This document shows, piece after piece, positions 1-12,393 of a DNA stretch of 64,000 nucleotides. The translations under genes and the position numbers were made by a program. Origin of the DNA: Pomacea canaliculata (taxonomy: Eukaryota > Mollusca > Gastropoda > Architaenioglossa > Ampullariidae); assembly GCF_003073045.1 (NCBI RefSeq), contig NC_037596.1, forward strand, positions 11,901,950-11,965,949, in the 5' to 3' direction. The notes beneath the pieces are model-generated. The model was not told the origin of the DNA and made no database searches. It saw only the letters and a program-made list of their open reading frames with translations. Position 1 is the stretch's first letter. The number at the start of each line of letters is the position of its first letter.

Positions 1-55
1 GCAAAAATAAGGTAACATAAAATGCACAATAACAAAAACTCTTTTCGGTTGTCAG

Positions 56-133
56 TTGGTGCTGATGACTCACAGGGTGACACCTATGTTTCGGCAAGAG
101 AAGTTCGCAAAGAAAAGAAGAGAACACGAGAAG
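56..133 (+). CDS. Gene A tail exon with DTYVS motif
   Basis: Acceptor TTGTCAG precedes it and donor GTTAAT follows. It has phase 1 at both ends and is 78 nt long, the same length as C exon 9. It encodes one tyrosine in DTYVSA, then Arg/Lys-rich residues. Alanine at +3 means it is not an ITIM. Confidence 0.65.
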
Positions 134-1883
134 GTTAATATTAAATATTAGAGAGAATAGTGTCAGAGGCAATAACAAAGAAAAAAGACGGACGGACGGA
201 TGCACGTGCGAGTGAGCGGAAAAATGAATGAATGAAGCAGTGTGCTGGCGGACGAGGTAATACAGACGGGTTGACGGAGAGACAGTAAGGACATAGTTGA
301 CTTTTGAATAACGGCTTCATGGTGAACAACTTTCTTGTTTTGTTCTATGAAATAAGAGCCTGTTCTGTGCAATACCACTTGCACTTGCCACCAGCTCAAT
401 GCTTGATTCAAAGAAGGAACTAGGAAATATTTCCTATCGTCAACACTCTAGATAATCTGTACTTAGACTAGGATCATGTCCAATGAGAATTTTAAGTTCA
501 GGGTGCATTTGATATTTTGTATGTAATAAAATGACACATCAATATTATCATCAACATCATCATCGTCATATTTCTTCTTCTTTCTGTTTATAGCTGTTTG
601 AAAACGTTAACGATCGAACCTGACATGGCCAGTAAATACTAAATAAATACAGAATATAGATATGTCATTCTAGAATGGCCGGAAACATTTGTAGAAGTAG
701 AGGAGTTATTTAAGTGATGCTTGTTGTATTATAATATATATTTCAGTATTTATTTTAATGTTTTGCAGAATTGAAGGCACCTCTTGCCAAGGTCAGCGAT
801 GAAGCCCAAACAACAATGTCACTGGTGAGCATACACTCAATTCCATTGCGGATGGAATTATGAGGTCTCGGGCCTGATTAGCTTTCTATCAGGACTTTTG
901 GTCAGGGTTAACATCCCTAACCTTGAGCGTTGTAACGTTCGTTGAATTTCGAAGTCGTTGTCAAAGCCGCCATCAAGACAGTACTTAGACTTTAACCTTT
1001 ACTCTCACAAAATTGAAACCGTGACTCGTTCATGTCTTCTTGCTGCAAGAATTGAAAGAATATTTAACTTCCTTGAACCAGACACAGAACATGAGGAGTG
1101 CTCTACAAGTATTTCACAGAGAATTAGTATTTCTGAGAATACGTGACATCAATCGAAAATCCTAAATGCATCTCAAAATAGTGATTTCTTGAAATTGGAG
1201 GCTGCTGGCATTGGCAACGAGTCGAAAACATACTTCTCCTATAATTGACCCTCTCGTGGTTAAGGACCACAGCACATTCCACTTACTGTAAAACAACAGG
1301 GACTGGCAATAGAATAATATGAAGTCTCCAATAAAAATTGGTTAGTTCATCGAGTTCAGCGACGATTGAATTGTGACAAAAATTGTAAATGTGGTGATGG
1401 ACGATTTATGAGTGCGCGGCTGTTTTCACTAAGGTTTACTTAATAATTATACGTCTACTCACCCACGTTTTACTCTTCCTTGCCCACTCCTTCACTTCTT
1501 CACGCATGCATTCCTTTACATCGTGCATGCATCTATTTGTATTAATTAAGATACTTGTCACTACGACAAATATCGCTTAACCTGTGATTAGTCCTGTCAT
1601 CTTTTTTTGTAGATTCAACCACTGTAATTAAATTAGAACACAGAAATATGGCTTTTACGATGACAAGATATTTGATTTATTATTCATGTAACAGGAGAAG
1701 CCATCTTGTAGCAGAAACGCTGATGGATTAATTTACGGAGACCTAGACTTTACAACCACAAATTTGCCCAAGGACATCATCGGCTCCACAACAAAAACTG
1801 AATACGCCGACATCAAAGGCACCGCCATCGTCCCCCCACCCCGAAACTACAAACAAAAAATAAACAGACCGAAGAAAGAGTAA
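56..1883 (+). CDS. Gene A (partial): 3' end of an Ig-family receptor with ITIM-ITSM tail
   Basis: Three exons of the cytoplasmic tail are visible (56-133, 769-824, 1695-1883); the 5' part lies outside the window. Each matches an exon of gene C in length class and intron phase (1-1, 1-0, 0-stop). Exon 56-133 encodes a DTYVSAREV stretch followed by a basic run, like C exons 9 and 10. Exon 769-824 matches C exon 11. The last exon encodes LIYGDLDF (ITIM) and TEYADI (ITSM-type TxYxxI) with 23 residues between the tyrosines, then a Pro- and Lys-rich end and TAA at 1881-1883. The donor after exon 1 is GTTAAT, which is weak. From known biology such motifs recruit SH2-domain phosphatases when phosphorylated; inhibitory signalling is inferred. 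The frame is open across all three exons, so this copy looks functional in what can be seen. Confidence 0.75.
769..824 (+). CDS. Gene A tail exon, 56 nt
   Basis: Flanked by TTTTGCAG and GTGAGC. It begins in phase 1 and ends in phase 0, and is 56 nt long exactly as the homologous exons of B (10891-10946) and C (53603-53658). It ends in a TTMSL-like stretch matching STMRM and STMAM in the other copies. Confidence 0.65.
1695..1883 (+). CDS. Gene A terminal exon with ITIM and ITSM
   Basis: Acceptor is GTAACAG. It encodes 62 residues and TAA. It contains LIYGDLDF and TEYADIKGTAI, with the same 23-residue tyrosine spacing as copies B and C. The region between the two motifs is diverged, while the motifs themselves are kept. 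Confidence 0.75.
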   Translation, partial: EKPSCSRNADGLIYGDLDFTTTNLPKDIIGSTTKTEYADIKGTAIVPPPRNYKQKINRPKKE

Positions 1884-3307
1884 AGGAGGGATTACTAAAG
1901 GATGAACGGGATGGAAAGGAAAGAGGACCTCACGATAAAAAAACATCTTGCTTAATATTTTGTTTTTGTTTAACTTGTGCTTAGAAGACAACAATCCTAA
2001 TTACGAGTACAATACTGAACAGGGTCTGATTACACTCTGCACAATTACAGTAATAAAAGAACCTCCAGTACCTTCCCTATTAATCTCACAGGATTTAATA
2101 ATTGTAAAGTGCAATGGTTACAGAAATCCTTCAATATGTCCTGGTTTTATTTATTTTTTTTGTATTGTCTCTCTCTCTGTTCCCTCTCTTTCTCATCTAT
2201 TTCTCCAGCTTTTTTTGCTTGTGTCTGTCCAGGAAGCATACACATATGTACTTGCAACTTCAAACGTCCTGCAGTGGACACAAATCTTGCCAAATACTGG
2301 AATGGATTCATGCATAATTGTCTCTGCTGGAAAATATCCACAATCAAGCCTTGTATCTCCATATTACAATACCTGACTAATCTGCTCATGTTATTTACGA
2401 TCCTTATTCGCATAAACTGTACATCTTGTTACATTATACATCTCTATTTTTTTACTTAGTGTACATATTTGATACAAGGTTCTGCAGATTAATAGCAATT
2501 TCCATGTGTCGCTCAACGGCTGTTGTAAATAGTTCGTAGGAATGAATTTTCGTATGATCTTTGTTGTTTGTCTCAGAACACCCTCCACATGTACCTCATT
2601 AGTGATTGTGGAACATGTGACCCACACGTGCTGCAGTTCACGGCACGTCACGTGACACAGATTTTGATTGTTACTGGGATTTTGTCTGACTATACTCCAA
2701 CCCCACTATGGCCATTTACATTCACACTTTACATGAACTGATCATATTCTTTTTTTCTGCTTGGATTATTATGAAATTTTTTTCCTTTTAGTTAGCGTGA
2801 GACATATTTGGCTTACAAATTATTTTTTCCTAATGACCAACACTTCAACAGCTGCTTACATTATTTCTCCTGTTATACTACAGCAAACAGGAACTACAAG
2901 ATTAAACACAAGTTCAGTGTAGACTGGGCTTCTTGTATTCAGATCCTGTCTAGGACAAGTTGTCATCTATCTACAAGAAGCAGCTGTGTGGTGGGCTGAG
3001 TGCCAGGCCCTGTTACATCCTTGCCTCTAACGATTCACACAGTGGCCATCATTAAGCCTTGTGTTGCTCAGATTCATACAAGTCTCTTGTGTACATATTT
3101 CCAGTAGCTGGTGGTCTGATTTTCTCATCGTTTTCTCCCCTCTTCAACGTTTGTTAAGCAGTAAAATGCGTTGATTTGTTATTATTGTTGTTATTAAAGA
3201 TGCATATGTAAGTCAAAAGAGAACAAGCGGAATGGAATGTGTTGCTTGGCTGGAAGTACGTGTCCATCGCAGCTCCCTGTGAATAAAGATAAAGAATTTA
3301 GAATTCA
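1884..3307. other. Gene A 3' flank, no gene recognised
   Basis: This stretch follows the stop of gene A and ends where LINE copy 1 begins. Several short open frames overlap each other on both strands near 1948-2650, but none has recognisable domains or convincing splice sites. An AATAAA-type signal (aataaaag) occurs near 2053 and could serve gene A. I see nothing else here. Confidence 0.4.
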
Positions 3308-5703
3308 ACATCCCATCAAGAGATTTTCAAGTGGATACGAATCAGCAAGCTGAAATAAACGGAGTCAAGATTACAGTAGATAGCAATGTGCTCACTATTT
3401 TCAACCTGTATTGCCCACCCGACAAAGAACTTTCCCTGCAGACTCTTGATATCCCTGCCGAAACCTGTTTGGCTGTCGGCGACTTCAACAGCCACACAAC
3501 CTGCTGGGGCTACGACGAGACGGATAATAGAGGAGAGGAAGTGGAGGACTGGCAGATCGATAGCAAGATGATCCTGCTGAACGATCCAGAAGACCCACCG
3601 ACTTTCTTCTCGCGCAGATGGATCTCCTCAACGACCCCTGACCTTGCTTTCGCCACTGACGACCTCTCCAAGAAAACAACCAGAGGGGTGCAGAACCAGT
3701 TAGGCGGCAGCGACCACAGACCTGTCAAACTGGCCATCAACTTGCAGTACAGGCCCCAAGATTCAAAGACATTTCCCAGGTGGAATTACAAGAAAGCCAA
3801 CTGGGATATTTTCGTCTCATTGTCAGACCAGTACACCAAAGGAATACGTGTGGCAGACCAGAACATCAACCGTGCCATCGATGCATTCAACAAGGCGATC
3901 ATTAAAGCTGCTTCAGAAACAATACCACAAGGCGCACGAAAGAACTATAGGCCATACTGGACAGAAGAACTCCAAGAACTAGAAGATGAAGTCTCCAAGA
4001 CCAGGAAAAAGTTTGAGAATGACCCCACCATAGAAAACAACATAGCACTGAAAGAATCAAGCGCCAAATACAGAAAAGCCTGCAACGAAGCTGCAAGAAA
4101 GAGCTGGAGAGAAAAGACAGAAGAACTGAACCTAGACAGAGAAGGAAACAAATTATGGAAACTGGCAAGGGCGATGAATGATGAAGATACTAGAAGTGCA
4201 CCGATCGTCATACAACAAGCACAAGATATGCTAACAGGTAGAAAAGCAGCAAACGCAATCATCGACAGCTATGAAGAGGTCAGCAAATTCACAGTACCAG
4301 AAGAAAAGAAACAGCAAGTTCATGAAGAAAGAAGAGAACTTAGCCAGCGAAAACACCAGGAAGACTACATGAAAAAACCACTCAACATGAGAGAGTTTGA
4401 AGAAGCAGTCAAGACCCTAAGTCAGAAGAAATCCCCTGGTCCACATAATGTCACCAATGAAATGCTGCAACACCTGGGCCCACGAGCCAAGACCAAACTC
4501 CTCGACCTCTTCAACAACAGCTGGAACAGCGGCCACGTCCCACAAATCTGGCGAGAAGCAGACATGGTGCCCGTCCAGAAGAAAGGCAAAGACCGAGCGA
4601 AGGTGGACAGTTACAGACCCATAAGCCTCACCAGTTGCGTGGGCAAGTTAATGGAGCGCCTCATCAACACCAGATTATCATGGCACTTGGAAAAGAACAA
4701 CATCTTTACACCAGAACAAGCAGGCTTCAGATAACATCGCTCAACTGAAGACCAGGTTACATACATTGCCCAGAAGATCGAAGATGGATTCCAGGACAAG
4801 AAGCACACGCTGACGGTGTGGATAGACATGGAAAAGGCCTTCGACAAGGTCTGGAAAGATGGACTGAGGTTGAAACTCCAGAAGTGTGGCGTATCCGGCT
4901 GCATGTACCAGTGGATCTCTCAATACCTGAACAATAGGAAGGCCAGAGTCCACGTCGGCGGAACATACAGCCGAAAGAAGACGCTGAGAGAAGGAGTTCC
5001 TCAAGGGGGAGTACTCAGTCCTACCCTGTAACTTGTCTTCATAAACGACATCATCAAGGACCTCCCCAGAAATGTCCAAGGAGCCATCTATGCAGATGAC
5101 CTGGTCCTTTGGTGCACAGAAGAATATCTGACAACTGCCAACTACCGACTCCAAGAGGCGCTTAATGTCCTGCAAGACTGGACGAAGAGGTGGCTTGTCA
5201 AAGTCAACCCCAAAAAGACCACCTACACTATCTTTATTCTGTCCACTAGGGAACAGAAGACCACTCTGAAGTTCGATGGACAGATTCTCCCACTGGAGGA
5301 CAACCCTACTTACCTTGGAGTAACCTTCGACAAGAGACTTACTTGGAAGCCTCAGACCAAGAAGGTCGAAGCCAGAGCCAAGGTGCGACTCGCACTTATG
5401 AAGAAGTTGGCTGGCACGAGCTGGGGCGCGGATGACAGAATCCTCAAGAAGCTGTACACCGGAAGGGTCAGACCAGTCCTAGAGTATGGCATGACAGCAT
5501 GGGGCACAGCAGCAAAATCCAACTTTGAGAAGGTCAGCAAGGTTCAGAACCAAGCAGCCAGACTCATCACTGGAGCCATGAGGTCTACGCCCATACAGGA
5601 ACTGGAGACAATCACAGGGTTGGAACCACTTGAGGACCGACGTGACACAAAGATGCTCGTCCAAGCCGCCAAGTTCAAGAGACTTCCAAATCACCCCATG
5701 AGA
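3308..5703 (+). mobile_element. LINE copy 1: I-group non-LTR retrotransposon, 5' and 3' incomplete
   Basis: One frame runs from 3331 to 5703, broken only by stops at 4732-4734 and 5029-5031. It starts inside an apurinic-type endonuclease domain (GDFNSH at residues 50-55, SDHRP at 127-131). It continues into reverse transcriptase with DMEKAFDKVW, VPQGGVLSP and the YADD catalytic box near 5090. The first ~60 residues of the endonuclease are missing, as is the whole C-terminal RNase H part seen in copy 2. The 3' edge is abrupt: the coding sequence stops in mid-protein and continues as sequence homologous to intron 6 flank of gene C (49404 onward). LINEs normally lose their 5' end, so the missing 3' end points to later recombination or deletion. 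At the first stop, copy 2 has CAA where this copy has TAA, so it is a simple nonsense change. Confidence 0.9.
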
Positions 5704-7708
5704 TGTAAATAACATCAAACACCCTATTCCCTATTTCAGACTAGGGCCTGTTGTAGAGATTTTAGCCCTTGTCACCAGACCTAGGCTCTTCTTATACTTA
5801 CCTGTTTTTCTCTATCTAGCTCAAAATGCTATAAAGAAAATTCTAGAAGTTCTTTTTCGCATTTTATTTTCTATTTATAAAGTAAAAGTTGATAACTAAT
5901 TTTTTATTAATAGCATCATGCGCGGGTCATGCCATCTGGTCAAAACCACATTTGGCAAGTTAGATTAAACACGTATAGACACAACCAGTATTATAAGTTT
6001 ACAACAGGATTTTTATTTAATATGATCTTGCCTCCTGTTATCAGGTAAAAGGACCAGGTATGTGTGCTTAGTCTTGATTTTTAGCTTTATTTTGCGAATT
6101 TATAATACAAATAGAGGAATCCATTTGTATATGTAAACTTTCTAAATTGCAAAATATTTTAAGTGCTATCTTGGTGCTATTTGACAACTTAAATGTATGA
6201 AATTGATATACGCGAGTAGACATAAGGTCCTATGTGTTGAGCTGATTTACAGCTATGAGCATTAGGTCCTTCCTTATACTTCAACCTCCGTAGACTTTAA
6301 GCTATTTATTTGAAATCAGTAATGCATGTTTAGTATTCAGCCATTTTAAACTTTCAGTCAGGATCAAGGAACAATTTCAACCCAGTATTAAACTAAGGGT
6401 CAAGAAGCGGAATCCAAGATGCCTTAAGAGATTTGGAAAACAATGGAAGACAATCAGGCTTCTTGATAGGACATTCGGTTTCAGAATGGCTGCAATGAGA
6501 CTGAACAAATAATACCCACAAAGAATCGAACCTCCATAAGGACATAATTATATTCGCAGATTAATGACTAAGTCTTTGATCCTGATTGACAATTCACTGA
6601 GATCACTTTGCTTTCTTTTCTTGTCTATCTTTGGCAAATAAAAAGGGGTAAACACTATATGTACTGTTCAATATTAGGGTTCTTATATACAATACTTGGT
6701 CTGTTAACCTCCTCATATCTTAAAGCATTTTCTCACTTTTTATAAAATTGTTCTTATTTGAACTTACGTTGATGACGCGCATGTTATCCAAATATGGGCA
6801 TGCGGAACAAGGCATGACCTTTGACTATCATGTCACTATCTTCCCCCCTCTCTCTATATATATTATGCCTTTTATCTAATTATATCTGTATTAAAGTAAT
6901 TTGAAAGATTACTTGACACTTATATTTCTTAAAAATGAAAAAGTGAACTTTTTTCCACTTTTTTTCTGTTTTTACAGGCTTTACTGACTGTAAAAGTTTT
7001 ACAATAATGATAAACGGCTGTACAAAATCGTATTTTTATACTTACACTAAATTAGGAAGACAGGAAAAGTACGAATCTGATCTAATATTGTAAGATATGG
7101 CTAGTCCCACTCGTTCTGTCTACATAATAAGCTTTACACACCCTTGTTTCCTTCTTGGCAAAAAACATAAAAGAACTTACTACTCTAAGAAATTACAAAA
7201 AATATTATCGTTTGTCATTAAGCTTTGTCTTCTAGTAAACTAGATTGTTGGACTCTAATTTTCTCTTTTGTCAGGGTGTCTGCAAGCAACAGGGATCACA
7301 CAAGAGAAAGTAAGTAGGTAGACAGTAAGATATTTGACTGATTAATAGCAGAGCGGTGGGATTCGTCACTGACGATAGCGAAGGTTTCAACTGTATGTAC
7401 ATATAACTGCGTGGGAAGAGAGTAGTTTTGAATTATTTGGAAACAGCTAAATCATAAATGTCCAAACAATTAGTGTGTGTGTCAGTTTCTTTAAATTCTT
7501 TCATACTTTTCTTTAAGTCTGTTGTTGAGTTATGCTTCGTTAACCGCATCATAATCTGTTTCTGGCTCACAGAAACGTGTTTAATATGATGCTGCAGGAC
7601 ACACACACACAAACCCAAAAGCAATGAACTCTGAGGGACCACACTTTATAAGTTTTAAAGAAAATCTTGATAAAATAGATTTCATAAATTTAGTTTATCT
7701 TTTCAAAG

Positions 7709-7918
7709 GTATGATCGTGAACGATTTATACCAAACTACCTCAGATGGAGGGCATGTGTCTGTTGTCCCTGTGAGAAATGACAGCAACGGGAGTCCTACA
7801 AACCAAGATCTTGTATTTTTTTCGAGACCTACTTTGACCAAACTGGATGTACCAACACTCCCTCTTCACTCAGAACCCAGTCCTGCCCAGTGTAATGAAG
7901 GAGAAACCATGCCTACAA
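7709..7918 (+). CDS. Gene B tail exon (counterpart of C exon 8)
   Basis: 210 nt, phase 1-1, flanked by TTTCAAAG and GTAGGA. It is open throughout and differs from C exon 8 by scattered substitutions without indels. It encodes NDLYQTTSD, where C has NDLYQTIS. Confidence 0.6.
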
Positions 7919-10900
7919 GTAGGAAACTTTAGAACTACTCTCATTAGTCTTTAAATTTTAGATAGAGTCGTCATGAATATCTTTACTGGTGTAATTGTAC
8001 ACACCGATGAAATCGGCATTTTATAATTTCCTACTGCAATGATTGATTTATGGGCATAACTTTTGTAATTGTCTAAGTTAATGTATAAGTCTCTTATATT
8101 TTTTTATTTTTGGATGTTTCTTTTATCAGCTTTTTACCACGTTACATACAGTGACACCTACGCATTAACGACAGATGTTCGTACAAAATAAAACTAAAGT
8201 AGAAAAGAGAGATTGTGTAAAACATGGATTAAATAAATAAGTAGAATGTTTCTAATAAAAAAAGAAAAACATTAGGCATTGGCCCATCTAATAATTCTTG
8301 GTAAGAGATTTTGTGCTACATTAAACTGCTGAGTCTGTGTATGCAGGGATTCGGGGAGTAATCTTTGTGAAGATTAATCAAGGCTTATAAACAATATACC
8401 CTGTTGTATTGGATAATGTATGACTAAACAACTGCAGTATCAAATCACTCCTCTAGTCAAAAAGACTTATTGGATTAAAATGGGGACGCACATAAAAACC
8501 TGTCCAGATGAAAACCTGTCCAGAGATAAGGAAGAAAGATTACTGATTTTTCTTTCTAAAACTTATTTAACTTTAGTTATAATCGGTTCTTCGCGAGTTT
8601 CTCTATTTTTAATTTGTCGTTAATAAGACTTTTAAAATACAATATGGCATCAGATAAGAGAAAAATAGGCTAAAATAAAGACTCGCACTAACCCATTCTA
8701 AACATCAGGAATCCAGAAATGAATGTTTCGTTGGCGGTCAAGTGTTAAGACGGGTTTGATGTTACAGATCCTGCGAAAGACCTGGTATTTAGACTAACAG
8801 AATGCACTTCATGGTTCTCGTGGAGTAGTGAATCAATGTTACCCTGAGATTTTTCCGTTTGGAAAACTAATATCTTCGCACCGTAGTGAAAGATGGTGCT
8901 CATGTATACCAGAGAGACTTCTTAAAGCACATTCATTTCCATTTAGTCTCTTTATAGTCAGCTTCGTTTTCCAGAAGTTGACTGGTAGGAAGGATCTGAT
9001 GGAGCTTGAAAGCAGCGTAAAGGCGAGTAAATAAGTTCCATCTTTGTATGTGGAGCTAGGTCCCTAGCTGGCTAAAACCAAATTCTAGTACTTGGACGTC
9101 AAAGCTCATTAGGAACAGAGCATTGAGTTAAACGTTTCATTAGCCCATCAAGCAATTATACGAAGCTTTCGTTATTACGGACTAGGTGCAGTCTGTCAGG
9201 GACGAATGAAACTATTTCGTGATGGTATTTGGGGGGGGGGGGCAACAAAGGAAGATTTGTAACAGGGCAACAATTTTTCTTTAGATGCAAAGGTCAAAAA
9301 ATGGTTTGTTGTTGGTATCAAGTGTAAGCTCATAAATCACGCCATGAAATAAAAGTTGCAGTAATTAAATCACAAAAATCCAATAGAGGATCAAGTTAGA
9401 AAAATGAAAAAAATATAGACTTAGGTAAGCAAGCCGGTGGGTTGAAAGAAAGTGACAGAAAGACAACCCGTAAGATGAATGATACTGAAAATTAGGATGT
9501 GAAACTGAGAAATGAGCACATCTATTTTAATGATGCTGCAATGACATCTTGTAACTAAGGTATTTAGACCGTGGAACAGAAAAAAGCACCTACATTTCCA
9601 TTCGTGATGTGCAGGAAAAAAAGCGACTGAAGAAACATGGTGAGATATTTGGGCCTACGCTTAAAAGTAAATTATTTCACAAACCAACCCATAAAATATC
9701 ATGGATTTTATGCAAACTCCACAAACTCAATAGCTTCTTCCTGACACTTTAATTCAGTTTCTGAGAAGTTGGGCAAACTTTATTGCAATTACTGATGTCT
9801 TTTTGTTCAATACGTTTAAATGTGGCACATATACGGGAAAGTTTAATTTTGGCAAAAGAAAGCAAACTAATATAAGCATAAACTGCAATAAATTACACAT
9901 AAAAATTAACAAAATTTTCAAGAATAAAAATAAGAGATAGCGATAATAATTAACAGACCATCACGAAAAATGATTTGGCCATAGAACTAAAGGGCAGAAA
10001 GGTAGCTAGAGGGAACGAAAATTTACACACTAATACATAACAGCTCGCAAGAGGAATTCTTACTTAAGACACACCAAGGGTTAGACAAGCGAACATGCAT
10101 ATTGCCAGGAGGTCATAAAGAAAGTTTTCATCATTATTAGTGTTTAATGACAATATGCATTCAGAGTTCTCGGATGATAATGTCGAGTCAATACATATTT
10201 AACACTTTCTCAGAATATACAGTTATGTGTGGAATGACTATATTTATATATTGACGACTATTCTGAGTCATTTGATGGTTTAATTTTGATGATTTAAGCG
10301 ATTCAACGATTGTATGTTTAAGGAAATCATTTGCTTGTAACGTTGACTCCTATCAAGCTGTTTCTTGGGGAGTACACCATATTTTAACATGTATACAATT
10401 GTTTCCCTGTCGGTCTTTGTGAATTATCTTGAAATTAATATATTGATAAGCCTTCTTCGTATTTTTCTGTATGTTTCATATTCCTTTTCCCCGTCGTTCA
10501 TTTATAAAGATGATGAAGGAAACATCTGTTTCCTTTTATCGAAGCTTTAAAGCGCGATTTCTAACTGTTGGGTTTGGCGGAACAGTAGATTATGATTGTT
10601 TCTCCTGAACAAAATCAGTTTACTCCAAAAGTACAAAAAGTCAATAGTAGTCTTTTTATGGCTTCGGTCGTTATTATTGCAAATTTATATAAATAGCAAT
10701 TACAATCATTAATTAGAGAGTGACAATGCTACAATATTCTCTGTGACATTAAAAGTTATAAAAGATAAAAAACGTGGGGTATCAAAAGGTGGTCTTTAAT
10801 GTTATTTTTTAAGTTGTGGAATCTATATTAATGGAGAATTACACGCTGTAATATTGCAACAGTAATTATTTCTATCTTGATCTTCCACAGATTATGATAG

Positions 10901-11378
10901 TCCCGATGATGAACTCTCTGGCTACATCGCCTCCACAATGAGGATGGTAAGTAACAATACTAAGTACGTCCTGACTTCCGACCGCATGTGTCGTATACAA
11001 CATAAGCTGTGCAGTACGGTAAAAGATAAAATAGATTAATAGCCCTCATATTTTAAATTTTCGATAAGAAAACCCCTTAATTTACGAGAGTTTTTATTTT
11101 ACACATATTCAGCAAAATATCCAGATAGAGAAAGCAGAAATATTGAAGTTTTCTTGCTACGGTTCTGAGTAAGGAGTTCGATCTACGAAGCCTTGACCAA
11201 CATATTTCTCTGTATTCTTTGGAAAAGATGCTATTCATGCTGTCTTTGGTCAAGTGGGGGAACATAGTACATATATTCTGCATCTGTTGCACTAAATGTT
11301 GTATAAGTATAAAAATAGCATGTAGTTCATAATTGTGAAAAGCCTTAAGTTTCTGATTCCTCATTACTCATGTTGCAG

Positions 11379-11612
11379 GAGATGGCACCTACCTCTGGTC
11401 ACAAGAAAACAAAAGAACTGATATACGGAGACTTAGACTTCTCACATGTGAGAGGGAAGGACATCATCTTTGGTTCTAATGGAGAGACAGAATACATGGA
11501 CATCAACCACACCGCCATTGTGCCGCCACACCGAGACTACAAAAAGAAGAAAACTGACAAAAAAGAGTGTCGACAAAAGGTGTTTTCAAAGGAGGATATC
11601 ATGAAAAAGTAG
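11379..11612 (+). CDS. Gene B terminal exon, intact ITIM-ITSM
   Basis: Acceptor TGTTGCAG, 77 codons, TAG at 11610-11612. It encodes LIYGDLDF and TEYMDINHTAI with 23-residue tyrosine spacing. After these comes a basic tail (DYKKKK and onward) that gene C has lost to a stop codon. The exon is undamaged although two exons upstream of it are broken. Confidence 0.7.
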   Translation, partial: EMAPTSGHKKTKELIYGDLDFSHVRGKDIIFGSNGETEYMDINHTAIVPPHRDYKKKKTDKKECRQKVFSKEDIMKK

Positions 11613-12387
11613 AACAATCAAACATTGTAATAGATGTTTTCTTTTTTATGGACAGAGAAAATAATACAACCTGAAATGAAATGATAATGTATTTATGGCA
11701 CGTACATTATCGTAATACAAAAACTTACTCAACATCAAAATTTCTTATTAAGTAAATAAATTATTACCTAAATTCTTACTCAAAAACGCAGCCAGTAATA
11801 AACTCATAGGAAAGTACATAGTACTTGATTTTTGGCCACCTGAAGCCAACTCAAAAGTCATTATAACCCTTACATCAACGTCTTATTCTATATGGACGAA
11901 ATGATTGTAAAAAAGCTGTCTCATTCGTTTTTTTTTATTTTAATGTTTCATTTAAAATATTTTTACAGAGATTTTTTTAGTTTAAGCTTAGATAATTTTT
12001 TTACTTGTAAAAATTGTAATGTACTTTTGTATATAAATATACTGTGGTGCATGCTGTTCAAGCACTAAAGTGTTTCAAATTAAATCAATTTTATTCCTTC
12101 TTAAGGAAGTCATTGAAAACAATCACATTAAGCTTTTGGGTAATTGTGTTTCATTTACAAACAAACAAACAATGTATGAGGAACATTGTTTGTCGAGTAG
12201 GCAGTTTTATTTTGACATCTTTCCGTCACTCTCTATCTCGTCGTTTTAATTCAATGTGTCCGTGGTGGACAATTAAGAAAGTTTTGTTTATTGACAATTA
12301 AGAAAAAATAAAACACAAATTATCTTATCTTTTCTCGCTATCTTGTGATATATTTCGCGTTTTTGTAGTTTTGTTTATTTTACCTTT

Positions 12388-12393
12388 AATAAA
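12388..12393 (+). terminator. Poly(A) signal, gene B copy
   Basis: AATAAA lies at the homologous place in both paralogs (55351-55356 after gene C), within a conserved TTTAATAAAAGTTG context, about 0.8-1.0 kb after the stop codons. Confidence 0.4.

Larger units (their letters stand above)
6045..11612 (+). pseudogene. Gene B: headless tail-only copy of the Ig receptor
   Basis: This segment is a paralog of the C tail, with exons at 6045-6057 (13-nt microexon), 7275-7309, 7709-7918, about 8130-8205, 9560-9639, 10891-10946 and 11379-11612. No signal peptide, Ig or membrane exon is present upstream; LINE copy 1 abuts the copy at 5703. The equivalent of C exon 9 has an in-frame TAA at 8189-8191 and has lost its donor. 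The equivalent of C exon 10 is 80 nt instead of 81, a one-base deletion, and reads TAG near its start. The other exons are intact and the terminal exon is longer than that of C. Both broken exons are phase 1-1, so skipping them keeps the frame. It is either a decaying pseudogene or a spare tail that gene A could splice into; the second idea is inference. Confidence 0.75.
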
